From contig OY783192.1 of NCBI GenBank assembly GCA_963678675.1, positions 8,323,736-8,387,735 of the forward strand: a stretch of 64,000 bases of DNA. Reading direction: 5' to 3'. Origin of the DNA: Xiphydria camelus (lineage: Eukaryota; Arthropoda; Insecta; Hymenoptera; Xiphydriidae). The translations under genes were made by a program, and so were the position numbers. The notes beneath the pieces were generated by a model. That model was not told the DNA's origin. It was given only the letters and a program-made list of their open reading frames with translations, and did not search any database. Positions 54,303-64,000 of the stretch are shown piece by piece; position 1 is the first letter of the stretch; every line of letters begins with the position of its first letter.

Positions 54303-57300
54303 CTACTCCGAGGATCTGGCATCGCGTCCGCGAGACCGCAAGTGGTAGCCATGTATTGTGGTCACCGGTGGTGTGGTTGGAGGGGCTTCTTCTTTCCTCG
54401 GCCGGCCTCTCTTCCGCCGGACTAATTGGTGAGGTTCGGCTTGAGGGCCCTGGTTGTCGGGCCCCGGACAATTCCCCTCCGGAGCGGCTGGCTCGGTCCG
54501 GGATGTCGCCGGTTTGAGTTGAGTAAAGTGAATTTTCACCTTCTTGTTACCTCGGAGCACCGTGTAGATGCCACCAACCGTGTAGACGCGTACTCCAAGA
54601 TGGTGTGAGGGCCGTCCCATCGGGAAGCGAAACCTGCGTGGATGCCTTGGACCGCGTTGGATAGAGTGTGTAGGCGTGCGTACACCTTGCCTCCCGGTGC
54701 GTATTGGGCCTCGTCTTCTCCGCTGTCCGTAGGTTGTACATAGCGACTTTGTTGTGCCCTGGCTGCCTCTATGCGCTCCTGTCGAGGGACGCGGGTCTTC
54801 CTTGTTTGTTCGCGAAGAATCCATTCTCCAGGGCATGTGATATTATGCCCGAGGAGTAGTTCCGTAGGTGTTAGACCCGTTGCAGCATTGCGCCTCCGGC
54901 GCAAGTTGAATAGAATATTGGGGAGGTATTGATCCCATGTAGAGTGCTTCCCCGTGGCGAGGCGAATACTGAGGCCCTTTTTGATTTCTTGATTCCGTCG
55001 CTCCGTTGGATTGGCCCTGGGGTGGTAGATAGGTGTTGTCCAGGGTTCTGCTCCCCACCTCTGGCAGTTGGCGAACCATTCGTTGCTGATGAATTGGGGT
55101 CCGTTGTCCGTGAGGATTGCCTTGGGGTAACCCCAGCGTGGCCACACCTCGTGGTCGAGGACCTTAACGAGGTGTGACGTGTCCGATGCTGCGACAGCGT
55201 GGGCCTCTGGATATCGAGAAAAGAGGTCCCTGATAACAAGGATGAACTTCTTCCCTCTACTGGTCCTTGGATATGGTCCCATCAAGTCCAGGGCGACAGT
55301 TTTCCACGGTTCCTTAGGTTGTCGTGGGCGCTGCCGGTCTGGAGGTCCCGGACGTGTAGCTTTGCAGCAGGCGCAAAGCCGGCATTCTCTCACGTACTGT
55401 CTGACGTCTTGCTGCATGTGTGGCCAGTAGTAGTATTCTCGAAGGCTTCGTGTGGTTTCGGCTTCCCCCGGGTGCCCTGCCTGGTCATGGAGTTCGTAGA
55501 GGAGTCTTGGCCTTGTGGTTTCAGGAACGATTAACCGTCTGCCCCCGTCTGAGGTACGTCGGTACAGCCGTCCGTCTTGAACGAGGTGGCTTTCGGAACC
55601 TTGAGCTTTGTTGGCGAGACATTGTTGTGCCAGCTTCGTCAGTTCCCGGTCCGCCTGCTGGTCCTCTATGATCTCCTTGACCAGATTCGAGACCTCGATG
55701 TGATTCAGCCCCGGGCTCGGTGGCAACATCCTCTCCGGCTGGGTGAGCTCATCCAGTGGTTCGGTCTTAGTTGGTTGGCGAGAAAGAGCGTCTGGCAAGA
55801 CATTGTGCTTGCCAGGACAATGTTCCAGTCGGAAGGTGAACTCCTGCAGGAGGAGTGCCTATCGGGTCAGCTTGACACGGTGATCTCGCATCTGGTTGAG
55901 CCACGTTAGTGCCTTGCTGTCTGTCCTCAGGGTGAAGTGCGTGTCCTCCAGGTAGGGGCGGTACTTCTTTACTGCCCATACAATTGCTAGGCATTCCTGC
56001 TCATTGCAGTGATACTTGCTTTCTGCATGGTTGAAGCGTGCACTGGCGTAACTGATTATGTGACGCGTCCCCGTGGTTGCGGATTCCTGGTACAATACGG
56101 CCCCCATCCCTTTTGCGCTAGCGTCCGTTTGTAAGATGTACGGAAGTGTTGGGTCAGGTCGGCTGAGCCGTAGTTCCCTCTTGAACAGTTCCTTAACCTC
56201 GTGGAAGGCTCCTGTGGCGAAGGTGGACCAGTTCCAGGATCGCTGGTTACTCAGGAGATCTGTAAGTGGGGCAGCAATCTCCGCGAAGTTCGGCACGTAT
56301 TCCCGCAGCCAATTACACGTTACCAGGAACTGCCGTAACTCCTTCCGGTTTGTAGGGGCGTTAGCTTCTGTTATGGCTAGGACGTGCCCCTCTTGTGCTC
56401 GATTCCCGTCCGGTCCCACGATGTGTCCGAGATATTTAAGTTCCCGGGTCCCGAAGTGGCACTTGCTGAGAGTGCACGTGAGGCCGTGCACAGCCAGCCT
56501 CTCGAGGACTGCTCGTAGGTGGATCAGGTGGCTCTCCCAGTCCGGGGAGTAGATGATAATGTCGTCTAAATATGCAAGGCAGAACTTCCGGAAGTATTCC
56601 GTTAGGACCTCCTGGCTCATGAGGCGTTGGAAGGTACCTGGGGCTCCCTTTAGCCCGAAAGGCATAACCCGGAACTGGTATTGCCCGCCATCGGGGGAGG
56701 AGAAGGCGGTGTATGGCTTGGCGTGCGCTGACATCGGGACTTGCCAGTACCCGCTCTTCATGTCCAGCGTAGTAAACACTTGAGCTTTCCCCAGGTCCTT
56801 AAGTGCCTCGTGGATCACCGGAAGTTCCTGCGTCGAATCCTCGGTAATCCCGTTTAGGCGCCGGTAGTCGACGCAAAAACGGGAGGTGCCGTCCTTCTTC
56901 GGTGCCAATACTATTGGTGAGTTGTACGAGGACGCAGCCGGTTCTATCACTCGCTCTGCCAACATCTCCTGGATCTGCCCCTGGATGATCCTCTTCTTGT
57001 GGTCAGAGTAGCGGTAGTTTGCGGTTCGTACCGGCTGCGTGCTCCGTAGTTTAATATCATGTGCGATGGTTCTGGTCTGCTGCAGACGTCCTCCCTGATG
57101 GAAGCAGGCCGCATGGTCCTGGAGAACCTTGCGGAATTCTGGCAGGAGGTTGTGCGGAAACTCCTGCTTGATTTCGTCCCAGGGGAGAGAAACTGGTGCT
57201 GGCCGCGGTCTCTCAACCTGTCGTTCCAGGTATACTCGCATTCTCCGCGTGGTTCCGGCGTAGAGATACCCGTGCTGATAATCCTGCACCACCGCGTGCG

Positions 57301-57940
57301 ACTTCAGCCACGGGTACCCGAGAATGACGTCTTCATTAAGGGTCGGACTGACCAAGAAGGTTCCTGGAAGGGAAACGCCACCGATGAGAAGGTTGAGACT
57401 AGTTTCCCCGATGAGAGGCATTTCTCCTCGGTTCCCCGCCAGTTGAGCTGTTGGTGGGCCCGGTCGTAGTTTTTGTATGTCCACGCGACTCGCGTGGATG
57501 AAATTATGGCTTGCCCCCGAGTCGATGAGGGCCGAGAAGGTAAAGCCCTGGATATTCACCATGAGGTGTGGCAATTCCTGTCGAGTGAGGCAAGCCGTGC
57601 CCGCGGATACTATTGATGGGTTGTAATTGCTGAGTCGTTGGCAGCGGCGGGTTTCGCTGCCGGACTCCTCCAGTTTCCCGGCGTTTACTGCTGTCGGTGC
57701 TCCGCGAAGACTGGGCAGTCTCGGTGGAGATGATGCTCGGGACAGTACCAGCACCTCGGCAACTCGCCGGTGTTCGTGTTTCTTGTCTTGTCGACGGGCT
57801 TCCCCTGGGTTCCTGGCTCGTTGCCCTTGCCGCCGGTTTCCTCCTTCCGGTGGTTTCTCCCGGGAAGATCCACCTCGTCGAGCTCGGCTTCCATGGCCCT
57901 TTGAAGCAGTTCTTCGAAGTTGGATGGCCGGAAAGGTCAT
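54303..57940 (-). pseudogene. pol: Gypsy pol: protease, RT, RNase H, integrase
   Basis: It overlaps the end of gag in the -1 frame, so expression would need a -1 frameshift. The order is protease (LIDSGASHNF, residue ~140), RT (VDYRRLNG, YLDDIII at ~457, with Leu in place of the usual variable residue), RNase H (LQTDASAKGMG, ~606), integrase zinc finger (H818, H823, C853, C856) and the integrase triad D885, D945, E980 with D-D35E spacing. A TAG at 55859-55861 follows RNase H, and a frameshift near 54597 separates the C-terminal tail (VKIHFTQLKP, RRKRGRPRKEE, stop 54303). It is non-functional as it stands. Confidence 0.9.
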
Positions 57941-58740
57941 ACCGCACGGCGGAGGGAGACTTTCATTGTCTCCAGGAGCGTCGCGACGACCTCCTCGTCG
58001 TCGGCGTCAGGTTGTACGCGTTGGAAGAGCAGGAACTTCCGTTGTTGGAATGGACCCACAGCCTCCTTTTCTCCCTGCACCCAAGAATACAGTTGTGCTT
58101 TTAAGCGTAGGACTACGCTGTTGTTATTGAAGCGGGTGCGTAGTAGGCTCTTGAACTTCTGCCAGGAAAAGCGCAGTCCTTTATAACAAGCCCACCATTT
58201 CTCGGCGTCTGCCTTGAGGGAATGGCTCGCTCTTCGCGTCCAGAGGGACTGCTCGATGTGATTCCTTTCGAAATACTCCTCACATTCGAGAAGGAACACC
58301 TCCGGGTCCTCATAGTCCGTCCCGGAGTAGTCTTGTAGCGGTACGGCTGGTTCGGCTATCACCCTCATCAGTTTCCGCCATTCCGCGATCAAGGCCTCGC
58401 TTGCTGCGAGTTCGCATGGAATGGGGTCGGGCAGTTGGTAGTCCGATTCCGATGGTTCTGCGCCGTTGTTCGGCGGAGTCTGTCGCGCCGATGACACGGT
58501 TGCAGGGAGGATAGGTTCGGCCTCGATGTTTCCTCCTAACGTAGTCCTGGTTGGTGTATTTCCTTGGAGCTCCTCTAAGCGTTTTGTCAGGGCACGGACC
58601 TCGTTGTCGCGTCCGGGTGCCGAAATGGATCTGGGCGCCACCGGGTTAGTTCCACTCCCGGAAGTGTTAGTCAGGGCTCGTGTTTGCGGACGGCCCTTCG
58701 CGGGGCGTCCGGATTCGGGTGTCCGGCTGAGATGAGACAT
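57685..58740 (-). pseudogene. gag: Gypsy gag with one nonsense codon
   Basis: It starts at ATG 58738-58740 (MSHLSRTPESG), 62 bases after the primer-binding site. The frame is 351 codons with a TGA at 57937-57939 (residue 268). The middle has the retrotransposon Gag pattern (VFLLECEEYFERN, AEKWWACYKGLR, FKSLLRTRF). After the stop the same frame holds a CX2CX3HX4C knuckle (CWYCPEHHLHRDC) before TGA/TAA at 57685. In the family Gag forms the particle and packages RNA. The longer open stretch upstream of 58740 is a read-through of LTR and leader. Confidence 0.8.
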
Positions 58741-58801
58741 CCTCAGGTCGTGAATGTTCGGGAACGGCCGCTGCAGTTCCTCTCTCTTTTTTAGGTAGAG
58801 T

Positions 58802-58819
58802 GCCCCACGTTGGGCGCCA
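58802..58819 (-). promoter_or_regulatory. Primer-binding site for tRNA-Lys
   Basis: The plus strand reads GCCCCACGTTGGGCGCCA, identical to the 3' end (with CCA) of animal tRNA-Lys(CUU). On the minus strand it is therefore an 18-base complement, three bases downstream of the 5' LTR, where minus-strand synthesis would start. Confidence 0.9.
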
Positions 58820-58837
58820 AATTGACACGCGTGCGGG

Positions 58838-59215
58838 AACGGAAAAGGGAAAGGCGCAAGGGGTCGCGGAAGGAAAAGGCGCGAAGGCGCCGCGGTCGGG
58901 GAAAGGGCGCAAAGACACCGCGGTCGAGGGAAAGGCGCAAGGGCGCCGCGGAAGGAAAAGGCGCGAAGGCGCCGCGGTCGGGGAAAAGGCGCGAAGGCAC
59001 CGCGGTCGAGGGGAAGGCGCAAGGGCGCTGCGGAAGGAAAAGGCGCGAAGGCGCCGCGGAAGGAGGAGGCGCGAAGGCGCCGCAGAAAGAAGGCTAAGGC
59101 GCGAAGGCGCCGCGAGAGGAAGGCTAAGGCGCGAAGGCGCCGCAGGAGGAAGGCTAAGGCGCGAAGGCGCCGCGGAAGGAAGGCAAAGGCGCGAAGGCGC
59201 CGCGGAAGGAGAAGA
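58838..59215. repeat. GC-rich tandem repeat of the 5' LTR
   Basis: Same array as in the 3' LTR (43290-43665), with GGCGCC palindromes in every unit. It has a small number of point differences and unit-length changes relative to that copy. Confidence 0.9.
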
Positions 59216-59369
59216 TGAGGAGGGTGGAGGGAGCAGGTTCGAAGTCGAAGAGTCCAATGCGAGTCTCTAATCGTATATTCTAACGAAGCCCTGAGAAGGA
59301 CTGAGGGAGGTATCTCTAGGCGTCTCCCTCGACGCTCGAGTGACCTTGCACTCCGCGCGTGTCCTTATA

Positions 59370-61020
59370 GTACAAGATCCGAACTAGAGACGTTCTTCAC
59401 CGATCTGCTTACCGGATGAAAAGTATTTTTTATCAAACATAATACGTCAATGAACATATCGCGTATGGGTAGGCTAATAAAATATGCTCAAGACTACCCT
59501 TAAAACTATATAAACAGGTGAGCTGATATGAGCAATTTTCACCGATCTGCTTACCAATTAAACTATATATGAAAATAAAGATAATTTTATTGCAAACACG
59601 ATGGTATAACCCTACCTGCAAAAAATCGGTCATGAGTCACGGTTGTAAGGCTTTGAAATTTATCGGAGCTAGCCAAGATGCGCGTACTACAGGGAAATTT
59701 GCTATAGGACGCAACGTAGGAAGTGGGCGCGACGCGACGGTTAGATGAGAGAGAGTGCGGTGTTTACATCCCTCAGTTTGCGGAAAAATACGTGCTCCAT
59801 TATGACATAAATGTAATGTAGTATCTTTTTCAATCGTTATTTTTTTCAATCAATTACTGCTTTTTGCATTTTTATTTTTGCCTGTCTGGAGAAGGGACAA
59901 TTTATTACTTTATGGCTCTTTCTCGAAAGTACAGAAAAAGGGGAAAAACGTTCTTACCGGGTTTTCGAGTGAAAGTTTTTTCCGAACATGTTATAAACAG
60001 ACAATCGAGGCGATTGCTCGTGGGGTGGGTTTGTAACGCATTAAAAATATCTGAAGGTAAAGACGAAATTCTAGACTTTTCCTCTAAGTGAGATTTCATA
60101 AGTTGAAATGATAAATTGTTAAGAAAAATTCTTCTTGGAGTCTTTGCGTTGTTTAGGTTACTGTTATATAAAATCTGGGCACTCTCTCTCTCTCTCTCTT
60201 ATTCCAGCAACATACAAGTTTTTGGAAGGCTATAATATTGTATTTGTTGTAATATTGTTATAATCTTTGTAAAGATTGTTATTGTATTCATTGTTTTATA
60301 ATAGAGTTTTTTTACACCGTCAATTTGTTAATAATTTTTTATCGCTCTCTAAAAAATGTAACTTTTCTGTTTGTTTGCTGTGGTATTTTTATAGAATAGA
60401 TAAAATTTATCGAATAATTATCACTAACATATTATTATTCTGTGATAGAAATATTAATATTTCCCTATCCATATATTTAGTTGAAAATATTTGAAAAATC
60501 TTTCACATTTTAATATTTTATATTTAATTTAAAGTAATTAAAAGTTTACTGCCAGTACCTACTCCATTGTAGTCGCTTTTTCTCGGCATTTTAGTAGTGT
60601 TATCTTTGTCAATCGTACGAGGAAGCAGCATGTACGCACTCTCTCTCATCTAACCGTCGCGTCGCGCCCACTTCCTACGTTGCGTCCTATAGCAAATTTC
60701 CCTGTAGTACGCGCATCTTGGCTAGCTCCGATAAATTTCAAAGCCTTACAACCGTGACTCATGACCGATTTTTTGCAGGTAGGGTTATACCATCGTGTTT
60801 GCAATAAAATTATCTTTATTTTCATATATAGTTTAATTGGTAAGCAGATCGGTGAAAATTGCTCATATCAGCTCACCTGTTTATATAGTTTTAAGGGTAG
60901 TCCTTGAGCATATTTTATTAGCCTACCCATACGCGATATGTTCATTGACGTATTTATGTTTGATAAAAAAATACTTTTCATGTAAGCAGATCGGTGAAGA
61001 ACGTCTCTAGTTCGGATCTT
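59370..61020. mobile_element. Foldback element with ~430-bp arms, copy 2 (right end in gap)
   Basis: It starts GTACAAGATCCGAACTAGAG after TA (59368-59369) and reads up to GTTCGGATCTT at 61020, where the N-run begins. The paired CACCGATCTGCTTACC sites are at about 59396 and 59540 and mirrored near 60835 and 60985. It inserted in the 5' LTR at CCTTATA/TACC, as comparison with 46625-46640 shows. It is slightly shorter than copy 1 and has a (TC)n tract at 60185. Confidence 0.85.
59912..60091 (+). CDS. Hypothetical 59-aa protein, copy 2
   Basis: Counterpart of 6637-6816 with the same length and start (MALSRKYRKRGK) and three residue differences (RRLLVGW here, RRWLMGW there; Phe for Leu near the end). 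The open frame extends 16 codons upstream here, but that extension is not shared. Unknown function. Confidence 0.3.
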   Translation: MALSRKYRKRGKTFLPGFRVKVFSEHVINRQSRRLLVGWVCNALKISEGKDEILDFSSK

Positions 61021-61220
61021 NNNNNNNNNNNNNNNNNNNNNNNNNNNNNNNNNNNNNNNNNNNNNNNNNNNNNNNNNNNNNNNNNNNNNNNNNNNNNNNN
61101 NNNNNNNNNNNNNNNNNNNNNNNNNNNNNNNNNNNNNNNNNNNNNNNNNNNNNNNNNNNNNNNNNNNNNNNNNNNNNNNNNNNNNNNNNNNNNNNNNNNN
61201 NNNNNNNNNNNNNNNNNNNN
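61021..61220. other. Assembly gap (200 N)
   Basis: A run of exactly 200 N, a usual placeholder for unknown length. The flanks predict the missing content: the last few bases of the foldback element and a short LTR piece. Confidence 1.
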
Positions 61221-61415
61221 CATTGGCCGGTAACGGTCGGGTGGGGGGCGACTCGAGGCAGTCCCGCTGATTGGCCCGACGTGACGTGCTCGACGATCCG
61301 CCGCACCAATCCCCGCGAGCAGGCCAGTGTCCACTGAGCGCTGCCCGAGAGCGTCAAGCGCTCTCTAAAGACTAACTATGCTAGGGACTTATACTTATAA
61401 AAATGACGCACGTCA

Positions 61416-61575
61416 AAATGATGCATTTTACTTTTTATATATAATATAAATCTTGAACATGGTGATCTTAATTGATTTCAAATCTTTTTTGGAGAGTATT
61501 TTACGTAGGTATCAATTTTTGTTGGCACTGAACATGCCGCCTTTTTTTTTACAGAGAGTCTGTTTTTGTGGGGTA
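61416..61575. mobile_element. Right remainder of the foldback split by the Gypsy insertion
   Basis: It begins with the AAAT target copy and continues GATGCATTTTACTTTTTATA ... ACAGAGAGTCTGTTTTTGTGGGG, the continuation of the element that ends at 43275 and the mirror of 42700-42860. Confidence 0.8.
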
Positions 61576-62135
61576 CACTTTTTAGATACACCTTACCGTT
61601 TTCGAGATACGATGATGCAAAGTTTGTGAAGCATTAATTTCCACATCACCTTTGAGGTAGAATGCGCGGCGCGTTTTTTTATATGGTTTCCCTAGTAGGT
61701 TTTTTCCCCTTTTCCCGTCTTACTCGGCCTACAACTCGGTTGAGACTGAATATAGTCAAATAAAAACCCGAAATTATTCTTGAAACAATTGAGTAACGGT
61801 CGGCGAGACCGTTCCGGGAAATAGGGACCTGATAATTTGGCAATTCTTGCATTTTTCCACATATTCTGCTACATATCTCGAGAACGGTTAGGCGTATTTA
61901 CATCACATATTTTTTTTAGGTATTAAAAATTAAGATCTTTTTTCAACTTTTGTAATAGGTATATTTCACGTTGGAGCGATAGGAAGCAAGATAATAAAAT
62001 CCGCGACCTTTGACCTCTTATATGTTACGAAGCTCCAGTGCGTCAGTGGCGTAACTTTCAGGCATATATTGGTACATCATAATAAGCAGTTTAAAAAAAA
62101 AAATTCAGTGAGCTCGATTTTTAGAAGATATTGCA
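61575..62135. repeat. Two duplicated non-coding segments
   Basis: 61575-61730 repeats 23250-23410 (CACCTTACCGTTTTCGAGATAC, ATGCGCGGCGCGTTTTTTT). 61850-62135 is the inverse of 17572-17855. The 120 bases between them are unique. No coding frame. Confidence 0.8.
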
Positions 62136-62194
62136 TGATTTTCAAGCTAAATGTCCTGGACAGAGTAGCTATGGATTTGCGAGGTATTTCTGAC

Positions 62195-62300
62195 TATGAT
62201 ACTATTAAACGGTTTGAAGTATTGTGTCGAATTCAGTTTATCACGAGACAGAACAGCGACCGATAGCAGAGTTAAGAGAGAATAAACTAAATGCGCTTTG
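62195..62300. repeat. Fragment of the 52-53-kb foldback family
   Basis: Contains GATACTATTAAACGGTTTG, GTGTCGAATTC and GAGTTAAGAGAGAATAAACT, matching the centres of 52095-52529 and 53245-53600. The arms are truncated. Confidence 0.65.
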
Positions 62301-62396
62301 AATTAAACAGGTTGGTTAATACTTGACGGTAGGTTATAAATTAACAGTTTCTCCGCTCATTATCTCTCGTTAGAATAGCAGTCCTAAATTGAAGCA

Positions 62397-62627
62397 TTGG
62401 GTGCAACAAGGGCGTTAGGTGAAAAACGCTGATCTGAGATATTCAAGTTTGAAATGTTGAAACATTTGTGATTTACAAAGTAGAAATACTATTGCGCTAT
62501 TTTCTCTGTTTGGTATATTTAAGAATATTATATTATTGTTTTCTACTTTTACTTTTGTTTAAATTCGAGTATACCTGCCCTTAATAATTGTTTTTAATAA
62601 AAGTACCATCCGCCCTTGTTGCACCCA
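62397..62627. mobile_element. 231-bp MITE, or terminus of the adjacent element
   Basis: An 18-bp perfect inverted pair, TTGGGTGCAACAAGGGCG at the left and its inverse ending at 62627. The interior is AT-rich. No target duplication is clear. It lies ~90 bp from the stop of the DUF7869-type gene and could be related to the terminus of that gene's element. Confidence 0.6.
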
Positions 62628-62717
62628 ACTGTAAGTAGCAAGCTGTAATAGTTGTATTAAGGTAATATGAAAAAAAAACTATTGTTTCTTTGTAAATTTA
62701 TTGATTACATAATTATT

Positions 62718-64000
62718 TTAATACTGCTCCCATTCGCTAGATTCATTAGAATAATCGGAACACACGCCCTCCTCCATTTCTGCTAAGGTAGGCTTACGAG
62801 ATGATCCAGGTCTAGTTTTTAGTTCACCTTCGAAGGATATCACGTTTTTTAACCACGCGGCATTCTGAGGTTTCAGGAAGGGGAGTAGAGATAGCACATC
62901 TTTCTTTTTGACATCTTTAATACCAGGACGATCCACCGGTTGAAGGGCTAAGTGTTGCTTATTTTGTGGGGCATTGTTTTTCTTAAAAATAAAGTTCCTA
63001 CCACATGTAGTATAAAATCTCGAAGGTGTTAATATGCCAGTAGGTTTATACCTAATTCGTACGTATTGCTGAATAGCAAAACGGTCATTTTTGCAAATGG
63101 GATTTTTTGAGAAAAAACACTTCAATCCTTTGTTCCAGTCCTGAATTAGGTAATTTGCCATATGCACATTAAATGGACTCGGGTTTGTCCGGGCTGAAGA
63201 AATGATATTTAAATATTGCTCGGTTGTTTCGATGGTTTCTAGCGATTTTAAATGAACACTGTAACGTGCTATGTTTCTATCGCACTGATTATAAGAGTGG
63301 CCGCGGACTGGAAATATGTGCTCGATGGTTACGTTCAAACTTTTCGCTAACCATGTGGAAAACATAACTATTGTAATGTTTTTATTTTGCCCTCCACAGG
63401 CGTCGGAGAAAAATATTATTTTTTTTAGCTCAGGAAAATCCGTTAGCTTTTCGCTGATAAAGTGGTATATAAAAGAACATACCGTATTAGGCCCTTTTTT
63501 TGAATCCCCTTCTAAAAAACAATAAAAGGAACTTCACCCATCATTGTGACAATGAACGTTAAAGTTATACACCCAGAGCAATCTCTTGTAGAACTGTGAA
63601 GTTATATTCAATTTCGGTAGAGCCAAATTCTGTGCATAGTCAAACTCCACAATAAGTGTATCACTGCTGGCATTATCTTTAACAGTTTCGAGGTACGCTT
63701 TCTTTAACTTATTATAAGCTTCTACCTTTTTCAAATGCAAGCAATACTGTGTTTTGCACGTATCTTCGGCATTAGCTTCTAATAAAATTTTGCATCTTGT
63801 GCAATAGTCGCAAACGTCAGTTCTAGGTTGTCGAAAAGAATATATGCTATTTTCGCGAAAATATCTGTGGTATGTATTGTAAGTCATTTTTAAAATAGTA
63901 TTTGTCTGCTCCAAGTAATACTGCTTAAAGTGAATGTAAAGTTTTTTAATATTTAAGTCGGGATTTTCGAAATATTTTCTCTCAGTAGTTCGTCCGTAGT
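62718..64000 (-). pseudogene. DUF7869-type protein, one nonsense codon, 5' end outside window
   Basis: One continuous minus-strand frame runs from the window edge to a TAA at 62718-62720, with a single TGA at 63534-63536. Features in order: DVCDYCTRCK (CX2C-type pair), EFDYAQNLALPKLN, QFYKRLLWVYNFNVHCHNDG, then IIFFSDACGGQNKN, HIFPVRGHSYNQCDRN and a polar acidic tail (SDYSNESSEWEQY). The conserved Asp residues in FDYAQ and SDACGGQN and the HIFPVRGHS block are typical of the multi-copy insect proteins annotated as DUF7869, thought to be RNase H-like transposases (recalled). It is otherwise well preserved, so inactivation is recent. Confidence 0.65.

Larger units (their letters stand above)
43276..61415 (-). 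mobile_element. Gypsy-type LTR retrotransposon, interrupted by nested insertions
   Basis: On the plus strand the ends read TGACACGCGTGCGGG ... GACGCACGTCA, flanked by AAAT at 43272-43275 and 61416-61419. The minus-strand order is 5' LTR (61415-58823), tRNA-Lys primer site, gag, pol (protease, RT, RNase H, integrase), 3' non-coding, polypurine tract, 3' LTR (47631-43276). There is no envelope gene. Subtracting nested elements leaves roughly 7 kb, normal for this group. gag and pol each carry a nonsense codon and pol a frameshift, but the LTRs differ at few positions, so insertion was fairly recent. Confidence 0.9.
58823..61415 (-). repeat. Gypsy 5' LTR, interrupted by a foldback and the gap
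   Basis: LTR sequence is at 58823-59369 and 61221-61415. Between them are the foldback copy and the N-gap, which must hide the foldback's right end and about 35 bases of LTR (TACCTAGAGCGGCGG..., visible in the 3' LTR at 46637). The GC-rich tandem array is at 58838-59215. The right part carries CATTGGCC, TGATTGGCCC and CACCAATCC boxes and a TATA-like AAGTATAAG on the minus strand, consistent with U3. Confidence 0.85.

Noticed and set aside
54263..58186. Plus-strand frames opposite Gypsy gag and pol
   Set aside because: They are antisense shadows. The motifs of protease, RT, RNase H and integrase are all on the minus strand.
60978..61357. Frames running through the N-gap
   Set aside because: Most of their length is N, so they carry no information.

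Overview
This is a eukaryotic, gene-poor, transposon-dense stretch, most likely from an insect and probably a hymenopteran such as an ant (inference from the mix and sequence style of the elements). There is no operon structure and there are no ribosome-binding sites. Splice sites flank some broken exons, TA-flanked inverted-repeat elements are everywhere, and almost every long reading frame belongs to a decayed mobile element. One 200-N assembly gap lies at 61021-61220.

Layout. 1-5 kb: a mariner-type element with TA target duplications, then a Tc5/pogo-like transposon with a broken DDE transposase. 5.5-9.1 kb: a retroelement gag fragment, a foldback element with ~430-bp arms and a 59-codon frame, and a Helitron-like element with five ~129-bp tandem units. 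9.7-11.3 kb: a PIF/Harbinger transposase pseudogene with its second (BESS-like) gene antisense in the intron. 11.3-19.8 kb: small hairpin and TIR elements, GC-rich repeats, a Cys/His-containing gene fragment and two exons of a DUF4806-type gene. 19.8-41.7 kb: a mosaic of ~0.4-kb units derived from a Tc1/mariner-like element, arranged head-to-head. Most of it forms one inverted repeat of about 18 kb (23453-41744) that is interrupted by an R1/TRAS-like non-LTR retrotransposon (25217-30166, minus) and by several smaller foldback elements. 42.3-61.6 kb: a foldback element with a USP-like frame, split by a Gypsy-type LTR retrotransposon (minus). The Gypsy termini lie 18 kb apart (43276-61415), with an AAAT target duplication.

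The Gypsy element was hit repeatedly after it inserted. Its 3' LTR holds a 2.8-kb TIR transposon encoding a PIN-nuclease plus Tesmin-CXC protein (TSD CTA) and a solo LTR of another family (TSD CCAC). Its 3' non-coding part holds Helitron sequence, itself interrupted by a composite Tc5-like transposon (TSD TAA) that encloses unrelated DNA. Its 5' LTR holds a second copy of the 59-codon foldback and the assembly gap. 61.6-64 kb: duplicated non-coding segments, a small TIR element and the 3' part of a DUF7869-type gene running off the window.

No intact host gene was found. Nearly all coding features carry stops, frameshifts or truncations and are described as broken. Family names rest on motifs read by eye; no database search was run.
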